Part shown: positions 43,899-55,245 of the stretch, piece by piece
Numbering within the stretch: position 1 is the stretch's first letter
Layout of the letters: each line of letters opens with the position of its first letter
NCBI GenBank assembly: GCA_033964015.1
Contig: CM066917.1
Coordinates: 248,001 to 312,000, forward strand
Source of the DNA: Scolanthus callimorphus
Lineage: Eukaryota; Cnidaria; Anthozoa; Actiniaria; Edwardsiidae
Direction of reading: 5' to 3'
DNA: 64,000 nucleotides
Made by a program: the position numbers and the translations under genes
Notes under the pieces: model-generated
Told to the model about the DNA's origin: nothing
Database searches by the model: none
The model's input: the letters and a program-made list of their open reading frames with translations, nothing else

Positions 43899-44288
43899 AT
43901 GAGTATTACACGGCGCGCAATGAACTGTAGGATAGGCGCGAAAAAATTAACGTCTGGCAACAAACCAGATCAACATGGCCGGCACGATGTTGTAGTAGGT
44001 TTACAAATCAATAAAGAAAGACCTTTTCATCGGGCATTTATATCCCTGGCGATTATATTCCCCAACGGGAGATGCAGAGGTAAAATTGCAATGTACACGA
44101 GCAACAGTTTAGACGACCACTACAGAGAGAGTAGCTTAAAGACCATCGAGGAATTGAGCAGTCGGGATTTAGCGAAGGCTATAGAGTCGGCTAGAGTTCT
44201 GCTGAGGGGAAACAACTCAGAGAAAACGCTGAGATGCCTGGAATCGATATCAAAACGGTTAAAATCAAATTTATTTTTGAATGTTTAA
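43899..44288 (+). CDS. Small unrecognised ORF, 129 codons
   Basis: A single open frame, starting MSITRRAMNCRIGAKKL, with a helical, charged C-terminal half (SLKTIEELSSRDLAKAIES, KTLRCLESISKRLKS). No known domain, no splice partner identified and no transmembrane segment. Composition is plausible for a real protein but evidence beyond length is lacking. Confidence 0.3.
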   Translation: MSITRRAMNCRIGAKKLTSGNKPDQHGRHDVVVGLQINKERPFHRAFISLAIIFPNGRCRGKIAMYTSNSLDDHYRESSLKTIEELSSRDLAKAIESARVLLRGNNSEKTLRCLESISKRLKSNLFLNV

Positions 44289-44289
44289 T

Positions 44290-45240
44290 GATGCTCTTGA
44301 AATTTGAATACATTTTTAGTTTGTTTGGATAGTCTAGTACGTCTCGAAATTCGATCTAAATGAGGAAATATTATATTGATTTTGTGCTGGAGAGGTTTGA
44401 TAGGCTCTTTTAGATGATTGAGGATAGAAAACTTACAGAAATTAAAACAAATGTGCTTGGTCGCTTGCAGTTTTCCCTGTTCTTGCAAGATTCTAGAGAT
44501 GTGTTACCAGACGCTTCCTTATATTTCTCTGCATATCCCAAAACTCTCTGCGGGCCCTGTTAAAACTATCCCACAAACCACTGCGCACCTCAAGCGTCTG
44601 GGTACGAGACTGTAGAAAACGCAAGTCTGATTTACTTTCCAGAGTAATCTGAAACTAGTTCTTTTTAAATTAAAATATACCAATCACTGTGTGTCTCATG
44701 CTAGGGGTTACTACCATTTTCGAGCTTCCGTGAACGGCAAACTTTTTTCACATTGTTTGGACTTGAAACATGCACGTTTCGGCGAAGTGATTTGACGTCT
44801 CTCCCGAGCTGATTGTCTAGAAAATAAGGGTTTGACAACGGTGTCTTTCCTGGATATTTAATTAACGCGGGAAAAAATTGAAATTACTTCGCAAAAACGT
44901 GATTGCTTCAAGTCCAAAACGACGCGAAAAAAAAGGTTTCATCTCTATAATCGTAGTAGATCAGGTTCTGACAGAATGGTTTCCATCCGATGGATGTAGT
45001 TACAGTCTGTTCATTTTTTTCTTTTTAACATCATCTTATTCCCAGCACCCTAAAATGTCACTAGCTTGTGGGTATCTCCAAAACTAACGTGAAAAACTCC
45101 GCTCAAATACTACCTGCCTCTCTTTGGCTCTATTAATATTTGTTTGAAATTGCATATATTTTTGTGCTATTACTTACGTTACGGAGCTAATATTTTTTCA
45201 AATTGTATATATTTTCGTGGTATAATTTAAGTTACGGAGC
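44290..45240. other. Non-coding stretch
   Basis: AT-rich with only short patternless ORFs. GTTACGGAGCTAATATTT / GTTACGGAGCTACTATTT is a local imperfect duplication at about 45178-45250. Confidence 0.4.
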
Positions 45241-45245
45241 TACTA

Positions 45246-45251
45246 TTTATT
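45246..45251 (-). terminator. Polyadenylation signal of the PL8 lyase gene
   Basis: TTTATT on the plus strand is AATAAA on the minus strand, about 120 bp beyond the lyase stop codon at 45370. It is the nearest canonical signal seen. Confidence 0.45.
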
Positions 45252-45369
45252 TTCCTTCTTTCTATGCCCATATACATATTTTATATTCCCCTTTCCCGAA
45301 GTAATGTCCATCCTTGTGTATCAACCTGGCGTGGATATCTAAGTTTATGTGGGCGAAGGACGGATGACT

Positions 45370-46452
45370 TTAATATTTGCGAAGGTGCACCTCCGTCGGT
45401 TTTCCACTCGTTAACCCAAAAATATCCAGCACACCGTTCTTGATGTTGGCCACTTCCATCCATTTCTTTGCGTCTACTACTTCCTCGCCTACAAGAACGT
45501 AGACAATGGTATATTCCATGCTCTGGTCGCGCAATGTTATGCTGACATCCTTGCCCTTGTCTTCTGCACAGAAGAACAATGAAGTAACTTTTGCCTTGAG
45601 GTAATCAGCAGATTCAGGGTCTTCAGGGATGGGTTCTTTGCAAAAATTGGGATTGACATCTGTTGCAGGCTTCGGGATGTGTCCAACCTCGAGATCCATT
45701 TGTGGATAGCTCACGCTTATAGCCAGGGCATCCGTCTTTTCTTCCACCATAACAAGACAGTCAGTATCGACAATAATTATTGGCCCTTCCTTTGGTAAAT
45801 TGGTTGACGCATTGAATATAACATAGCCATATTGTTTACTAGTCTTGTCCATTTGCGCAGAAACAACATGCGCATCTTCAGATTTCCGAAGGACCGAGAA
45901 ACGAGAAAGTGAGAAACTCGGCTGCGGGGTTTTCGCGCAATTGGTTTGGACAATGTACTCATATTCCGAGGGACTGTCCTTCGTGTCCGAGCCATGGTTT
46001 AGCCAAGCGGTGCAGTAAGTTCCTTCACTTGGAATATTGTAACCTTTGCTTTTATAAGATTTTTGAAGTACTCCTCTCGCAAATACCAGACGTTTAGATG
46101 TTTCCTGCTTGAGGTGGTATTCATTTCCGTGCACATCAATGAGCATAACGTCACCGTCAAAATCCTTTTTAATCAGTGGATACCCTTTGTTGCAAGAAAA
46201 AGCTGACACAGAGGGAAGTAATCCATCCTGAGGTGTTAGGCTATCTTGAAATAAGGTCGTCAACACAGGTCTTGCAACTGTTGAGGATATCCCACTGCCA
46301 AGGAAGATGATAGTGGTATCAAAAAAGAACACAGATTTCTTAAACACGAAGGCTTTATCTTGAAGAGGATGTTGTTTCACATCAAACCGATACTTGGGTA
46401 TGACATAGTTCATTCCAAACACTCCGTTTGCAGCAGATCTGTTCTTAGACAA
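45370..46452 (-). CDS. PL8 lyase last exon, part 2 (C-terminal beta domain), shifted frame
   Basis: The frame continues from LSKNRSAANGVFGMNYV through a beta-rich region (DKAFVFKKSVFFFDTTII, LGSGISS) to ...PTEVHLRKY. It has no ATG of its own and only makes sense as the continuation of 46458-47834. Adding one T to the TTTCTTAATAGG stretch would fuse the frames as ...AGAVS-LIGLSKN.... A 17-base GT-AG interval here is far too short to be an intron. Confidence 0.8.
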   Translation of the reverse strand: MSKNRSAANGVFGMNYVIPKYRFDVKQHPLQDKAFVFKKSVFFFDTTIIFLGSGISSTVARPVLTTLFQDSLTPQDGLLPSVSAFSCNKGYPLIKKDFDGDVMLIDVHGNEYHLKQETSKRLVFARGVLQKSYKSKGYNIPSEGTYCTAWLNHGSDTKDSPSEYEYIVQTNCAKTPQPSFSLSRFSVLRKSEDAHVVSAQMDKTSKQYGYVIFNASTNLPKEGPIIIVDTDCLVMVEEKTDALAISVSYPQMDLEVGHIPKPATDVNPNFCKEPIPEDPESADYLKAKVTSLFFCAEDKGKDVSITLRDQSMEYTIVYVLVGEEVVDAKKWMEVANIKNGVLDIFGLTSGKPTEVHLRKY

Positions 46453-49400
46453 TCCTATTAAGAAACAGCACCTGCAAGTTTCTCTTGATTGGTGTACCTA
46501 TTACCTCTAACATCTCTCAGCTCTTGGTTCGTCAAATTCACTACAGTGGTTCCTGGAATTTTAACCCAGTCCCATCCTCTATCAACATCTTTTGTTTTCA
46601 AAGCTTCCTCGCTATTAGCTATAAGTACAGCGCCGTTCATTTCGTATAACCCATACGCATTCTCAGAGTAGTACGTCTCTGGGCTGTATACATAACGATT
46701 GAAACCTTTGGCAGTAAAGACGCATTCATATCGACGATGAACTGAAAGCGCTGCGTAGTTCTTAGCAAAGTTTCCACAAGGCGTCTTCTCGGGCTTGATC
46801 CCAGCATTCTTCGAAATTTCGTGGACTTTTTCCATAAACTGAGCTTCACCAAGAGAATTCATGAACATAATATACGAAATCCTACCTGGGCACAACCGGA
46901 ATGAATGCGGGCAAAGTTCATAGTCGGCGTCGGGGGCTTTCAAACGCACGAACATTTGCGCCAATGACTTGTTGGCCCTCAGCTTCGGGTCCTTTTTAAC
47001 ATCATATCTATCTGGATCAAACGCAATGTAAGCAAATGCCGATGTTATTCCAGCAAGTTGCTTGCTATCATACCTCGGGTATCTGCCGTTACAGCTTGGA
47101 GGAACAGAGTATAAAGGACAAATGTATCGCTCAACTTGTAAGGCCTCGACGAGGTTAGCTTCTGCTTCACGCGAGAAGGACAAGTCACTGTCAGTACCAC
47201 TTAGCATATATCGTATCATCGAAGCCACTTGAAGCGCCTCTGGTCCGTATGCTCCGGCATAATAGAAATTGTGATGAAAAATAAGATGGTCAGGAGATAG
47301 AAGTCCGAAAACTCCTTCATTAAGCGCGAATACGTTATTGATCCATATTACCAGCTTCTTCATGCTTTCTATTTTCTCATTCTTTTGGGCGTCAGTGCCA
47401 TCAGGCATGGCAAGAATGGTAAGAAAACGAAACAGCATGTGAAAACGCACTTGGTCACATGTGGCACCTTTGTGCTCGAACTCCTTTTGATCCATTTCTC
47501 CAAAGTCCAAGTACCATTTTAGTATGCGAATCAAGTGGTCTAAGTTTAAGTCCGGATCGTCTGCTGTCTGTATTGCATCGGACATTATGAACACGGCACT
47601 TACGAACCCATGACCATAGAGCATCTGATGAGCTAAGGATCCCAGTCCGCTACCCTCATCAAAGCCTTGTTCTTTAATGTACTTGAATAAGAGCATTATT
47701 CTTTTTAGACGGGACTTATTGACTGCTTCTATGGCCGCCTTGAAGCCGTTGTAGGCCTCCGCAGTTTTGGCTGTTGGACATTTTGAGCTCGGAGATGAAG
47801 ACGTTTTACCTGTTTTGAAACCTTCCTCAAATTCCTGACATAAAAGAAGAGATTGGGCGGACATTAACACACACGGTAAAATAGTATAAAAGCTCTAATA
47901 GAGGAGCTCACCGTGCCGAAGGCGCAGTAACAGTGCCCCATACTAATGAAGTATGGCATCAACTAAGATTTTATAAATGATCTGAGTTGGGGGTAATCTG
48001 ATAATTGCTCCTAGTATATTGAAACAATGTGCCGATCCCCATGTGCAGATTCCCAACCATATTTCGTCAATTTATTGATTGCTTTGTATATTTTCATTTT
48101 ACAATATGCAACTGCACATAACGATAAATTATAACCAGGATTGTCAAACCAATGCACAAATATGCTTTCCAACAGTAACGCGAATATGGACCTTCTTCGA
48201 CCTTTTAGAAAACATCATAGCGTATAAACTGTACATGGCCGGCGTAAGGGGAATTCCCTACAATGTTCCTTACAATATCATTATCCAATTATCCAATGTT
48301 TTGTGGATAATTTTTTTCATAAACAAAAAACCTGTATTAACAATTGTAATAGTACATTATTTCCAGTATTATTATACATTGTATTCACTATCTCGATTCT
48401 GATTGGCTAAAACCGCGCGCTTTACTTTGGGAATCAAGCACTTTGAGGGTCTCCAAGAATCAGCATCTAGCTGATTCTTGCTCCTACGCGCGCAATGCAT
48501 CATCGGACTAGCTCCCTTGAACGTTTTCCCTATGTAAAAGGGGCACTCGCACGCTTGTCTGACAAACAAGTAATTCAAATCACAATCCAAGTCCATCCTC
48601 TTGATAATAGATAAAAACACTATAGATTTGTATTGATTTAATAGTTAAAAGGTCATTTAACAAATCTGGACTGTTATTTTGATTATTCCCGGTAAACTTA
48701 AATGTATTTTTGGTGATTAGAATTAGACTTATTTTTTGACAGGTTGTACACAAATTAAGCGTGCGAGTGTCCCTTTAACAAGTGTAAAAGAAATTACTTG
48801 ACAGAAAAAAAAGTATTTTTACTGAATCAATGTATAATAAAACAATTATTGAATTCGGTTGAATGGCGAGACATTGTTTATTCTGGAAATCACAAAAACC
48901 TCATCCAATAATTGCTTATAATTGCATCGATTCGCACCAAAACCCTCGTTTGTTGGACAGTAACAAGTTTGTGATTTACTGAAAATAAATGTCATACACA
49001 TACAACAGGATTGGCGATATGGCGAGAGAAATCTTTTTTCAGGTCTTCTTATTTATAGCGATCGCTTAGATCGCTTTATAACTGCGACGATCATTTACTT
49101 TCCAGAGTAATGAATATACAACCTACCCTTTCAAGCTCCAAGTCCAGCGCGGTCATAGAACACCACGCAATGTTTGTTTTTGATGGCAGGTCTTCTTTCC
49201 AAGTAGCTAATGCACATGTAAGGGCATCTACCTATCAGATCGAGAAGAATTTAATTATTTAATTATATTCATTTTTAAACCACGCACGCGTTCTGCAATC
49301 TGCGTGGCTCACAGCAATGTTATTTTCCCTAAATCGCGTTTGGTACGTACCTTTGACCAAATACGGTAGTCAATCGCGAGTGGTAGCAAAATCTTTGCAA

Positions 49401-52400
49401 ATACTTCTCGAAAATGTCTCTCTCCGTTTATGGGGTGAGGAAATAACTCCCTGCCATACAGAGCTGGCCCAGCAAATGTAGTAGAGTTGATTGACAGGTC
49501 ATTGAATAGCACGTGCGAACACATGATGTTACCCCATTCATTCCAACACTTACGTGCTTCTCTGGAGCCCTTTAAAGAACAATAATACTCAACTTAAGTT
49601 TGTAAGGGTAGTATTACGGGCGAGATAGAAACATTCTATTTATGTATCTTAACCCTTGCCATCTCTAAACTAGAATATTGAATATGCATGGAACGTTTTC
49701 CAACCTAGAAGACATGAATGGTCGCCCATGCGACCCATGACCCATGATTTAGGGGTTGGCAAACAAAAATTTCAAGTTAGTCGCTCTAACCATACCTTTC
49801 CTGGCAGAAGGTGTTCAAGAAATGCCAGAACTTCAGAAAAAAAGATGAACATCTTGAAAACATTTTCTCTCGAATTTGGCATTTCTTAAAAACCTTCAGC
49901 CAGGAATGGTAGGATGGGCGGGTGTTACTAATCCACGGAACCCCACGGAACCGGAACCACACGGAACCTACGGAATCCCCTGAAAACGTCAATATTTTTA
50001 TCTTTCTCCGGTGTTTTCTTTAATTGCATACTTCGAAATGTCACATTTTATATAGGGAACGACCTAAGTGACAGTTTGCTTGGTTCGATATGTGAGTTAA
50101 AGGAACATGCATCATACGGATACATGGCAACCTGCTGGTGGTTTCGCGAATCTGAATCAATAAAGCATAAAACAGTGTTTGGATAAATATCCAGTTCTTT
50201 ATTCATGATGAAAATTCTTCTTTCGTCTAAACGGAAACAACATACTCATAGACCTTTTCAAGCGGCGCCACACAATGCAGGATTTGCTCAGGTACATTAA
50301 GGCATGGGTATAACCATGATTTGACCTTCAGAAGTAAGGGGGGTGGTCAAATGCCATTTAGAACAGGTCTGTCATTAAAGTAGCTGTTTCATTAGGTTGA
50401 TATTATTAGATATTTCACGAAAGACGATACTGTGCCTTAATTAAGTCATCACGTGATGTCTCACATTGCGTTATTCGACATTTTTCAGCGTTACAATACA
50501 TTTCGAAATAGTCTCAGTTCTAATAACAAGTTTTCTCGTACATTTGTGCCGCAAAAAGATTAAGGCCATTGGTCTCTAAAACAATCCTGCCGGACTGAAC
50601 AAGATTTTGAAAAATGAATGAAATATTTAGGCTTTTGTTTCACAGGGGCCTGGGGCGAGTGATTTTTTGGAAATATCAAAGAAAAGAAACTTTCTTTTAA
50701 TACGGTCCGGCAGGATTCTTAAAGTAGTTGGTAATAAACATGTTTTAAGGTGAAATTCATTTGGCTCCAATAAACGTTTCAACTGAGACTATTAATCCAC
50801 AAATAATATTGCGTGACAGAAAATGTCAAGTGTCACGCACGTAAGGTCACACCTAGGGAGATCTATTTGTGGAGTGTAATTTGAATCTCAACTCCTTTTT
50901 GGGATGAATGTTGGTAAACACTTTTTTGACCACCCCCTATGCTTTTTAGGTGTTCACTCTTGGACCCTTGCCTTAATCTACCTGAGTGCAAAGACACAGG
51001 GGCTAGGTAACATGCTTCAACAAAAGAAACCGCTGACCAAAGCGATTGAAGGCTTTGGATATTTTTTCCCGGTAGATAATTTTTCCTTTTTTAAGCTAAA
51101 TATGGAAAAAAACAGACATTTCGAAGTAAGCAATTAAAGAAAACATCGGAGAAAAATACAAATATTGACATTTTCAGGGGGTTCCGTGGTGTTCCGGTTG
51201 CGCGGTGTTCCGTGGATTAGTAACACCCAAGATGGGTAACTAGCTTGTAAAGTTGGAACAATGTTCGTAACAATGTTGCTTTGTCTATGCGAGAAACTGC
51301 AAAAGCAATTTTTAAAAAGGCAACTAAATCAGCTATTATGTCAAAATTTACAGAAAGAATATAGAGAGACTAACCTTTTAACAAAAATACGTTTGTGCTT
51401 TTTGAAGACAAGTAAAATAACTACGACTCGTTTTTAATATAGCTTAGATTTTTCTTTCTTCGTTTCCTTTTTTTATTTTCTGTAGGAGCTCGCCCTTTCT
51501 TGTCTCATCATAAGAGTTTTCACCTCTATACCCGTCTAGATTAGTTGTACACTATTTTCGGGTGTATAGAAATTTTTAGACTATAAATACATATAATGTA
51601 AATAAAGTTCAAAGATTGGGACTAGAATTTATTATGGCAACTAAACGTCACTATTTGGCGATTACAATTTTGTTAATGGCAAGTTCATGTCGGGGCTGGT
51701 TGTAGAGTATAACTGTAATTTGGCTCCACACCAGTGATATATGACACCTTCGGACTCTCAGAAGCATATCTGATAAAGCTTACTTTTTGGCTTCTAAATC
51801 CTTCAAAGCTCGCGCATCAACGACTCCAGCTGAACTTCCTTTACCTTTAAGAAGTAAAGATATCTTTTAGTGATGCGACTATGTTTCTCCTTCCATGGCA
51901 AGCTGAAATAATATGTGTCCTTGTCTGCGTACCATTGTAACATCCTCTGCTTTATTAACACAATCTGAAAACACAAAGATATCAATTTATCAGTGGCATA
52001 TATTTGCGTTTGTATACAGTATAGTCTAGTCTCCTGGAGCAGGAAATTCGTAAGGGTGGGCAAGTGAGGGCAGGCTTGTGAGTTTATGCTAGAGTGGAAA
52101 GCTTCGCATTCCTGGCAAATGTTCGTGCTTTGGGTTAACTCGTTCTTTGTCTTATTACATCGGCACGGACTAATTTCTGCGGTCAAGACCACCTAACAAT
52201 AGACTAATAGAAGTATCGCACGATAGAACATTTAGAAGTACACTAAGCTCGATTTCATGTCGCGTGAAGGTTTTTCAGTCAGTTATTTCAGCCGACGAAA
52301 TAAGCAAAATAGTCCGGTTCCAATGCAACAATGAACCTGTGAAAGTTTGGTTTTGGTATAGATCCTAGTTTCTCGAATACCAGAGATGCAACATTTGCGC

Positions 52401-55245
52401 AAACTCACAAGCCTGCCCTCTTGTCTGCGCGCACTCATTTGTCAGCGTTGACGCCAACCTCTCAAGGTTCTAGTAGGGGATTTTTATTGTTACTCCGACA
52501 TGGAGTATATGGGTGGTGAAAGTGGAACATCTTGCGGAAATACGCACATTGCAGAGAAACCGCAGTTGACTGCACTAAAGAACGAAGTCAACACGCTTTC
52601 CGAGGATAAAACAGAAGAGTCAGAAATCAACGACCGAAATGAAGAAAACGGGCCACACTGAACAAAACTGATCAATCAGATTTCGCGTGAAAACAATCGC
52701 ATTTGAACAAAAGCTGCTCCAGCAAATGAGAGCGCAATTAAAAATGATTTCACTTATCGAACCAATTTTGTCAGGATTGATTGTTTTCACGAGAAATGAG
52801 AATGACCAAACAGCAGCCGAAATGAAACAAATGGCTGTTAACTACTGTCATATTATTGCAAAAGTGATTAGGGTGGAGACGGATAGTTATTACTTGCTCA
52901 AGTTTGCGTTTCAGGCTGTCTCCACTTAGTGCCAGCTTATTTGAGGTGCTCTTAGCACGAATAGACCATCTCATCGCCTGCTCCCAATCCCGATAGTGCG
53001 GTGTATGAGACACCAGATCTTTCTCTGTAATTTCATCGAATTCTTCGCACGTTATACATGGATAACCACCGGCTTTTTTAATTCCTGGAATCACAAAATC
53101 GCGTGTACCATTTCTCAATCTCTTTGCAAAGGCAATATAATCTACGAAGATTGATCCTTCAGTTTCTTTTGGGGCCTGGATAGAGAACTCGGTCATGGTG
53201 GTTGTTGTAATGTGCTCGCATTCCTTTGGAAGTTTTGAAGGGCAACCTCTGAATTCATTGTAAGACACCCAGATAGTTCTCCAGCCCTTGAATGCCAGTG
53301 AGGCGTAGAAGCAGGACTTGCATTTAGTATTGGGCTGCTGAGAGGACTTCACAAGGGCACACATATATAAACATTGATCTGTAAAAGCGAAATAATAATC
53401 ATAATCATATTTATATCGCGCAAGTGTCAACATGCGTTTCCAACAAACACAAAGAATATAAAGAAAAATGCTGCTCCGAGTGGGAATCGAACCCACGTCC
53501 TCTGGATTCGTAGCCAGATGTGCTAACCACTACACCATCGAGACATCCACGCGTGTACGCAGATGAATTTATGGGGCAGATAGTTTCGTAGTTAGACTAG
53601 ATACACTACCATTTTTCCCGACAGATTTTTCTTATATTCTAGCAGGCGACTGGAAGGCACAAGGCCTTTTTACAATACATAATTATCACAAGCAAGCTGA
53701 AACCAGCGACACCAACTTAGTCCATTAGTCGCTACAGTTTCTTTCTTCTAAACAAATTGTTGATAAAGTTATTTGCAACGGAGCGGTAAAATGGTTTCTT
53801 TGCAAACGCCGGCTTCCTATTTCTATAACGGTATTGGGCTCGAATCATAGGATAAAGACTCTCAGATTGTTTTGTCGTTTCCTCTAAACTTCTTGAAATC
53901 CGTAATATCTAGCACTTCTACTTAGCAACCAAAGAATCAGCTTCAGCCTCCGCTGAAAGGGATAAAGACAGAAATTATCCTTTCTTACTCGTTAAAAAAC
54001 ATTTGTTTTTCAGTCAGCACTTTCGTTTTTTTTTTTTTTTTAATTGAATTGAATTTAATTTGTTCTTTGTCTGTTTTTCTATTTTAAGTCACTTCGTTCT
54101 TCTGAAAAAAAATTACAAGAATAAAGTTTTGAATTAAAGAAACAAAAGAGCTGAGTGAAAAAAACAATTTTTTTAACGACTAAGAAAGGATAATTTCAGT
54201 ATTTATCATTTTCAGCGGAGGCTGGAGCTGATTATTTGGTTGCTAAGTAGAAGTGCTAGATTTCAAGAAGTTTAGTCTGCTTGCAGGCAGTTACATGTTG
54301 ATTTTATCGCGGAAAACCCGGTCCGTTCGCTGTTCGCTGCTCGCCTCAAAATTCCAAGATGACACCCGAACAGCGAACGGACCGGGTTTTCCGCGATAAA
54401 AACACCCAGTACCGCCTGCAAGCAGGCTACAAGAAGTTTAGAGGAAAAAAAAAAATCTGAGAGACTTTATCTATGATTTGAACCCAATACTGTGTATTCT
54501 CAAATCGCCAAACTAGAACACGATGCAATCGCAAGTTCTTGTGGCAGGCGAGTACTTTTTTGCGACACGACTCTTGTTACCGATTGACCCAGGAAGCACT
54601 TTAAGGTGGATCGACCCAGTAATTTTGTACCCATGCCAACCAATTTTGAAACTCTCATACAAAAGCAGGTTGATTTCTATCGCGCAGCCAATATAACACA
54701 CATACTACATGACATGTATTTCAGTCTATTGGTAGCATATGTGTTATATTGGCTGCGCGATAGAGTGTGACACAAATAGCTACAGCGATATCTCTGCAAC
54801 TACAAGGCAGAAACTTTGTGCGACAACTCATTCAGTAGAGTTATAATCAACAACGAAAGAACATCCCCGTTTTAGTTAGTTTAGAAGTTAGCATTTTCAT
54901 GACGTCAAGTGAAAACCGCCAATACATTGTCATTTAATAAATCACGGGCTGCCATTGGTTGATTTGGTGCCTTGATCAAAATTAAATGTAGCCTAATGTT
55001 AGACTGACAGTTACCTTGCTTGGGTTCAACGTTGTACATATGGAATACAATGCCACCATCTCGGGCGCTCCTGCCAGGGATGTTGAGGCTCGTCCAGCGC
55101 AAGGTCTGACCAGTACTTAGTTTTACCCAAGTCCATTTTAGGCTATTGCTGCCATGCTTATAGAGCTCATTCGATACGGTTAGGCTTCCGGTATCTCCAT
55201 CGAGGTTTATTTCCGCTGGCTTTATTGCCTCTTCGAAGTCATAAC
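45370..55245 (-). CDS. Chondroitin-ABC-lyase-like polysaccharide lyase (PL8), six exons found, one frame break
   Basis: Minus-strand exons with GT-AG borders in compatible phase: 55245-55015 (GYDFEEAIKP..., TLRWTSLNIPGRSARDGG), 53378-52894 (FKGWRTIWVSYNEFRG, SIFVDYIAFAKRL), 51964-51845, 49569-49351, 49231-49127 and 47834-45370. The first two match the N-terminal lyase domain of chondroitin ABC lyase. The last exon holds the catalytic (alpha/alpha) domain with the HHNFYYAGAYGPEAL His/Tyr site, RRYECVFTAKGFNRYV and ETYYSENAYGLY, then the beta-sheet domain. PL8 enzymes cleave chondroitin or hyaluronan by beta-elimination. About 1,200 codons are accounted for; the 5' exon with a start and signal peptide was not found. 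A one-base loss near 46455 breaks the frame. Confidence 0.82.
46458..47834 (-). CDS. PL8 lyase last exon, part 1 (catalytic domain)
   Basis: The exon begins after a pyrimidine-rich acceptor (CTTCTTTTATGTCAG) with EFEEGFKTGK and stays open to a TAA at 46458. It includes the putative catalytic His-Asn and Tyr in HHNFYYAGAYGP, PPSCNGRYPRYD, and the NFAKNYAALSVHRRYE and FNRYVYSPETYYSENAYG blocks typical of the family. It ends ...EKLAGAVS, immediately followed by two in-frame stops, while the family sequence continues in another frame 3' of here. Confidence 0.82.
   Translation of the reverse strand, partial: EFEEGFKTGKTSSSPSSKCPTAKTAEAYNGFKAAIEAVNKSRLKRIMLLFKYIKEQGFDEGSGLGSLAHQMLYGHGFVSAVFIMSDAIQTADDPDLNLDHLIRILKWYLDFGEMDQKEFEHKGATCDQVRFHMLFRFLTILAMPDGTDAQKNEKIESMKKLVIWINNVFALNEGVFGLLSPDHLIFHHNFYYAGAYGPEALQVASMIRYMLSGTDSDLSFSREAEANLVEALQVERYICPLYSVPPSCNGRYPRYDSKQLAGITSAFAYIAFDPDRYDVKKDPKLRANKSLAQMFVRLKAPDADYELCPHSFRLCPGRISYIMFMNSLGEAQFMEKVHEISKNAGIKPEKTPCGNFAKNYAALSVHRRYECVFTAKGFNRYVYSPETYYSENAYGLYEMNGAVLIANSEEALKTKDVDRGWDWVKIPGTTVVNLTNQELRDVRGNRYTNQEKLAGAVS
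47880..49120. other. PL8 intron 5, no gene
   Basis: Intronic to the lyase. It contains the inverted copy (about 48395-48490) of the dispersed repeat at 29115-29340. The minus-strand ORF at 48372-48620 overlaps that repeat and is not a gene. Confidence 0.5.
49920..51228. mobile_element. TIR element (1.3 kb) ending GGGTGTTACTAATCCACGG
   Basis: GGTGTTACTAATCCACGGAA, continuing through CAATATTT and TTTTCTTTAATTGC, is mirrored at about 51100-51228, giving inverted repeats of about 130 bp with modest divergence. It lies in the lyase intron between the exons at 51845 and 49569, and its centre is occupied by the MITE at 50287-50986. Confidence 0.85.
50287..50986. mobile_element. CTCAG-TTAAGGCATGG family MITE, copy C (700 bp)
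   Basis: The left end CTCAGGTACATTAAGGCATG is mirrored by CCTTGCCTTAATCTACCTGAG-type bases at the right. TG stands on both sides (50285-50286, 50987-50988), again a 2-bp target duplication. It is nested inside the 49920-51228 element. Non-coding. Confidence 0.82.
53473..53544 (-). tRNA. tRNA-Arg(ACG)-like sequence, possibly a pseudogene
   Basis: The minus strand reads GTCTCGATGGTGTAGTGGTT (box A), an anticodon arm TCTGG-CTACGAAT-CCAGA with ACG, and GTGGGTTCGATTCCCAC (T arm, box B). D and T stems pair fully. The acceptor stem has one C-A mismatch and two G-T pairs, and the anticodon loop is 8 instead of 7 bases. It sits in the lyase intron between the exons at 55015 and 53378, on the same strand. 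Either a diverged functional gene or a tRNA pseudogene; no SINE body follows. Confidence 0.65.
54275..54429. mobile_element. Small foldback MITE with 11-bp TSD
   Basis: The arms CTGCTTGCAGGC / GCCTGCAAGCAG and CGGAAAACCCGGTCCGTTCG with its complement fold on each other. CAAGAAGTTTA stands at 54264-54274 and 54430-54440 as an 11-bp target duplication. The termini (AGCCTGCTTGCAGGC) and TSD length resemble the larger hairpin at 766-1040, suggesting the same MULE-like family. Confidence 0.85.
54677..54763. repeat. Short perfect hairpin
   Basis: CTATCGCGCAGCCAATATAA, continuing CACACA, is mirrored exactly by TGTGTTATATTGGCTGCGCGATAG-type bases around a loop of about 35 bp. It looks like a small foldback element in the lyase intron. 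Confidence 0.75.

Noticed and set aside
46440..46475. Tiny intron (GT...AG) or programmed frameshift in the lyase
   Set aside because: The GT-AG interval is 17 bases, too short to splice, and no X-XXY-YYZ slippery site is in the right frame; a one-base loss is simpler.
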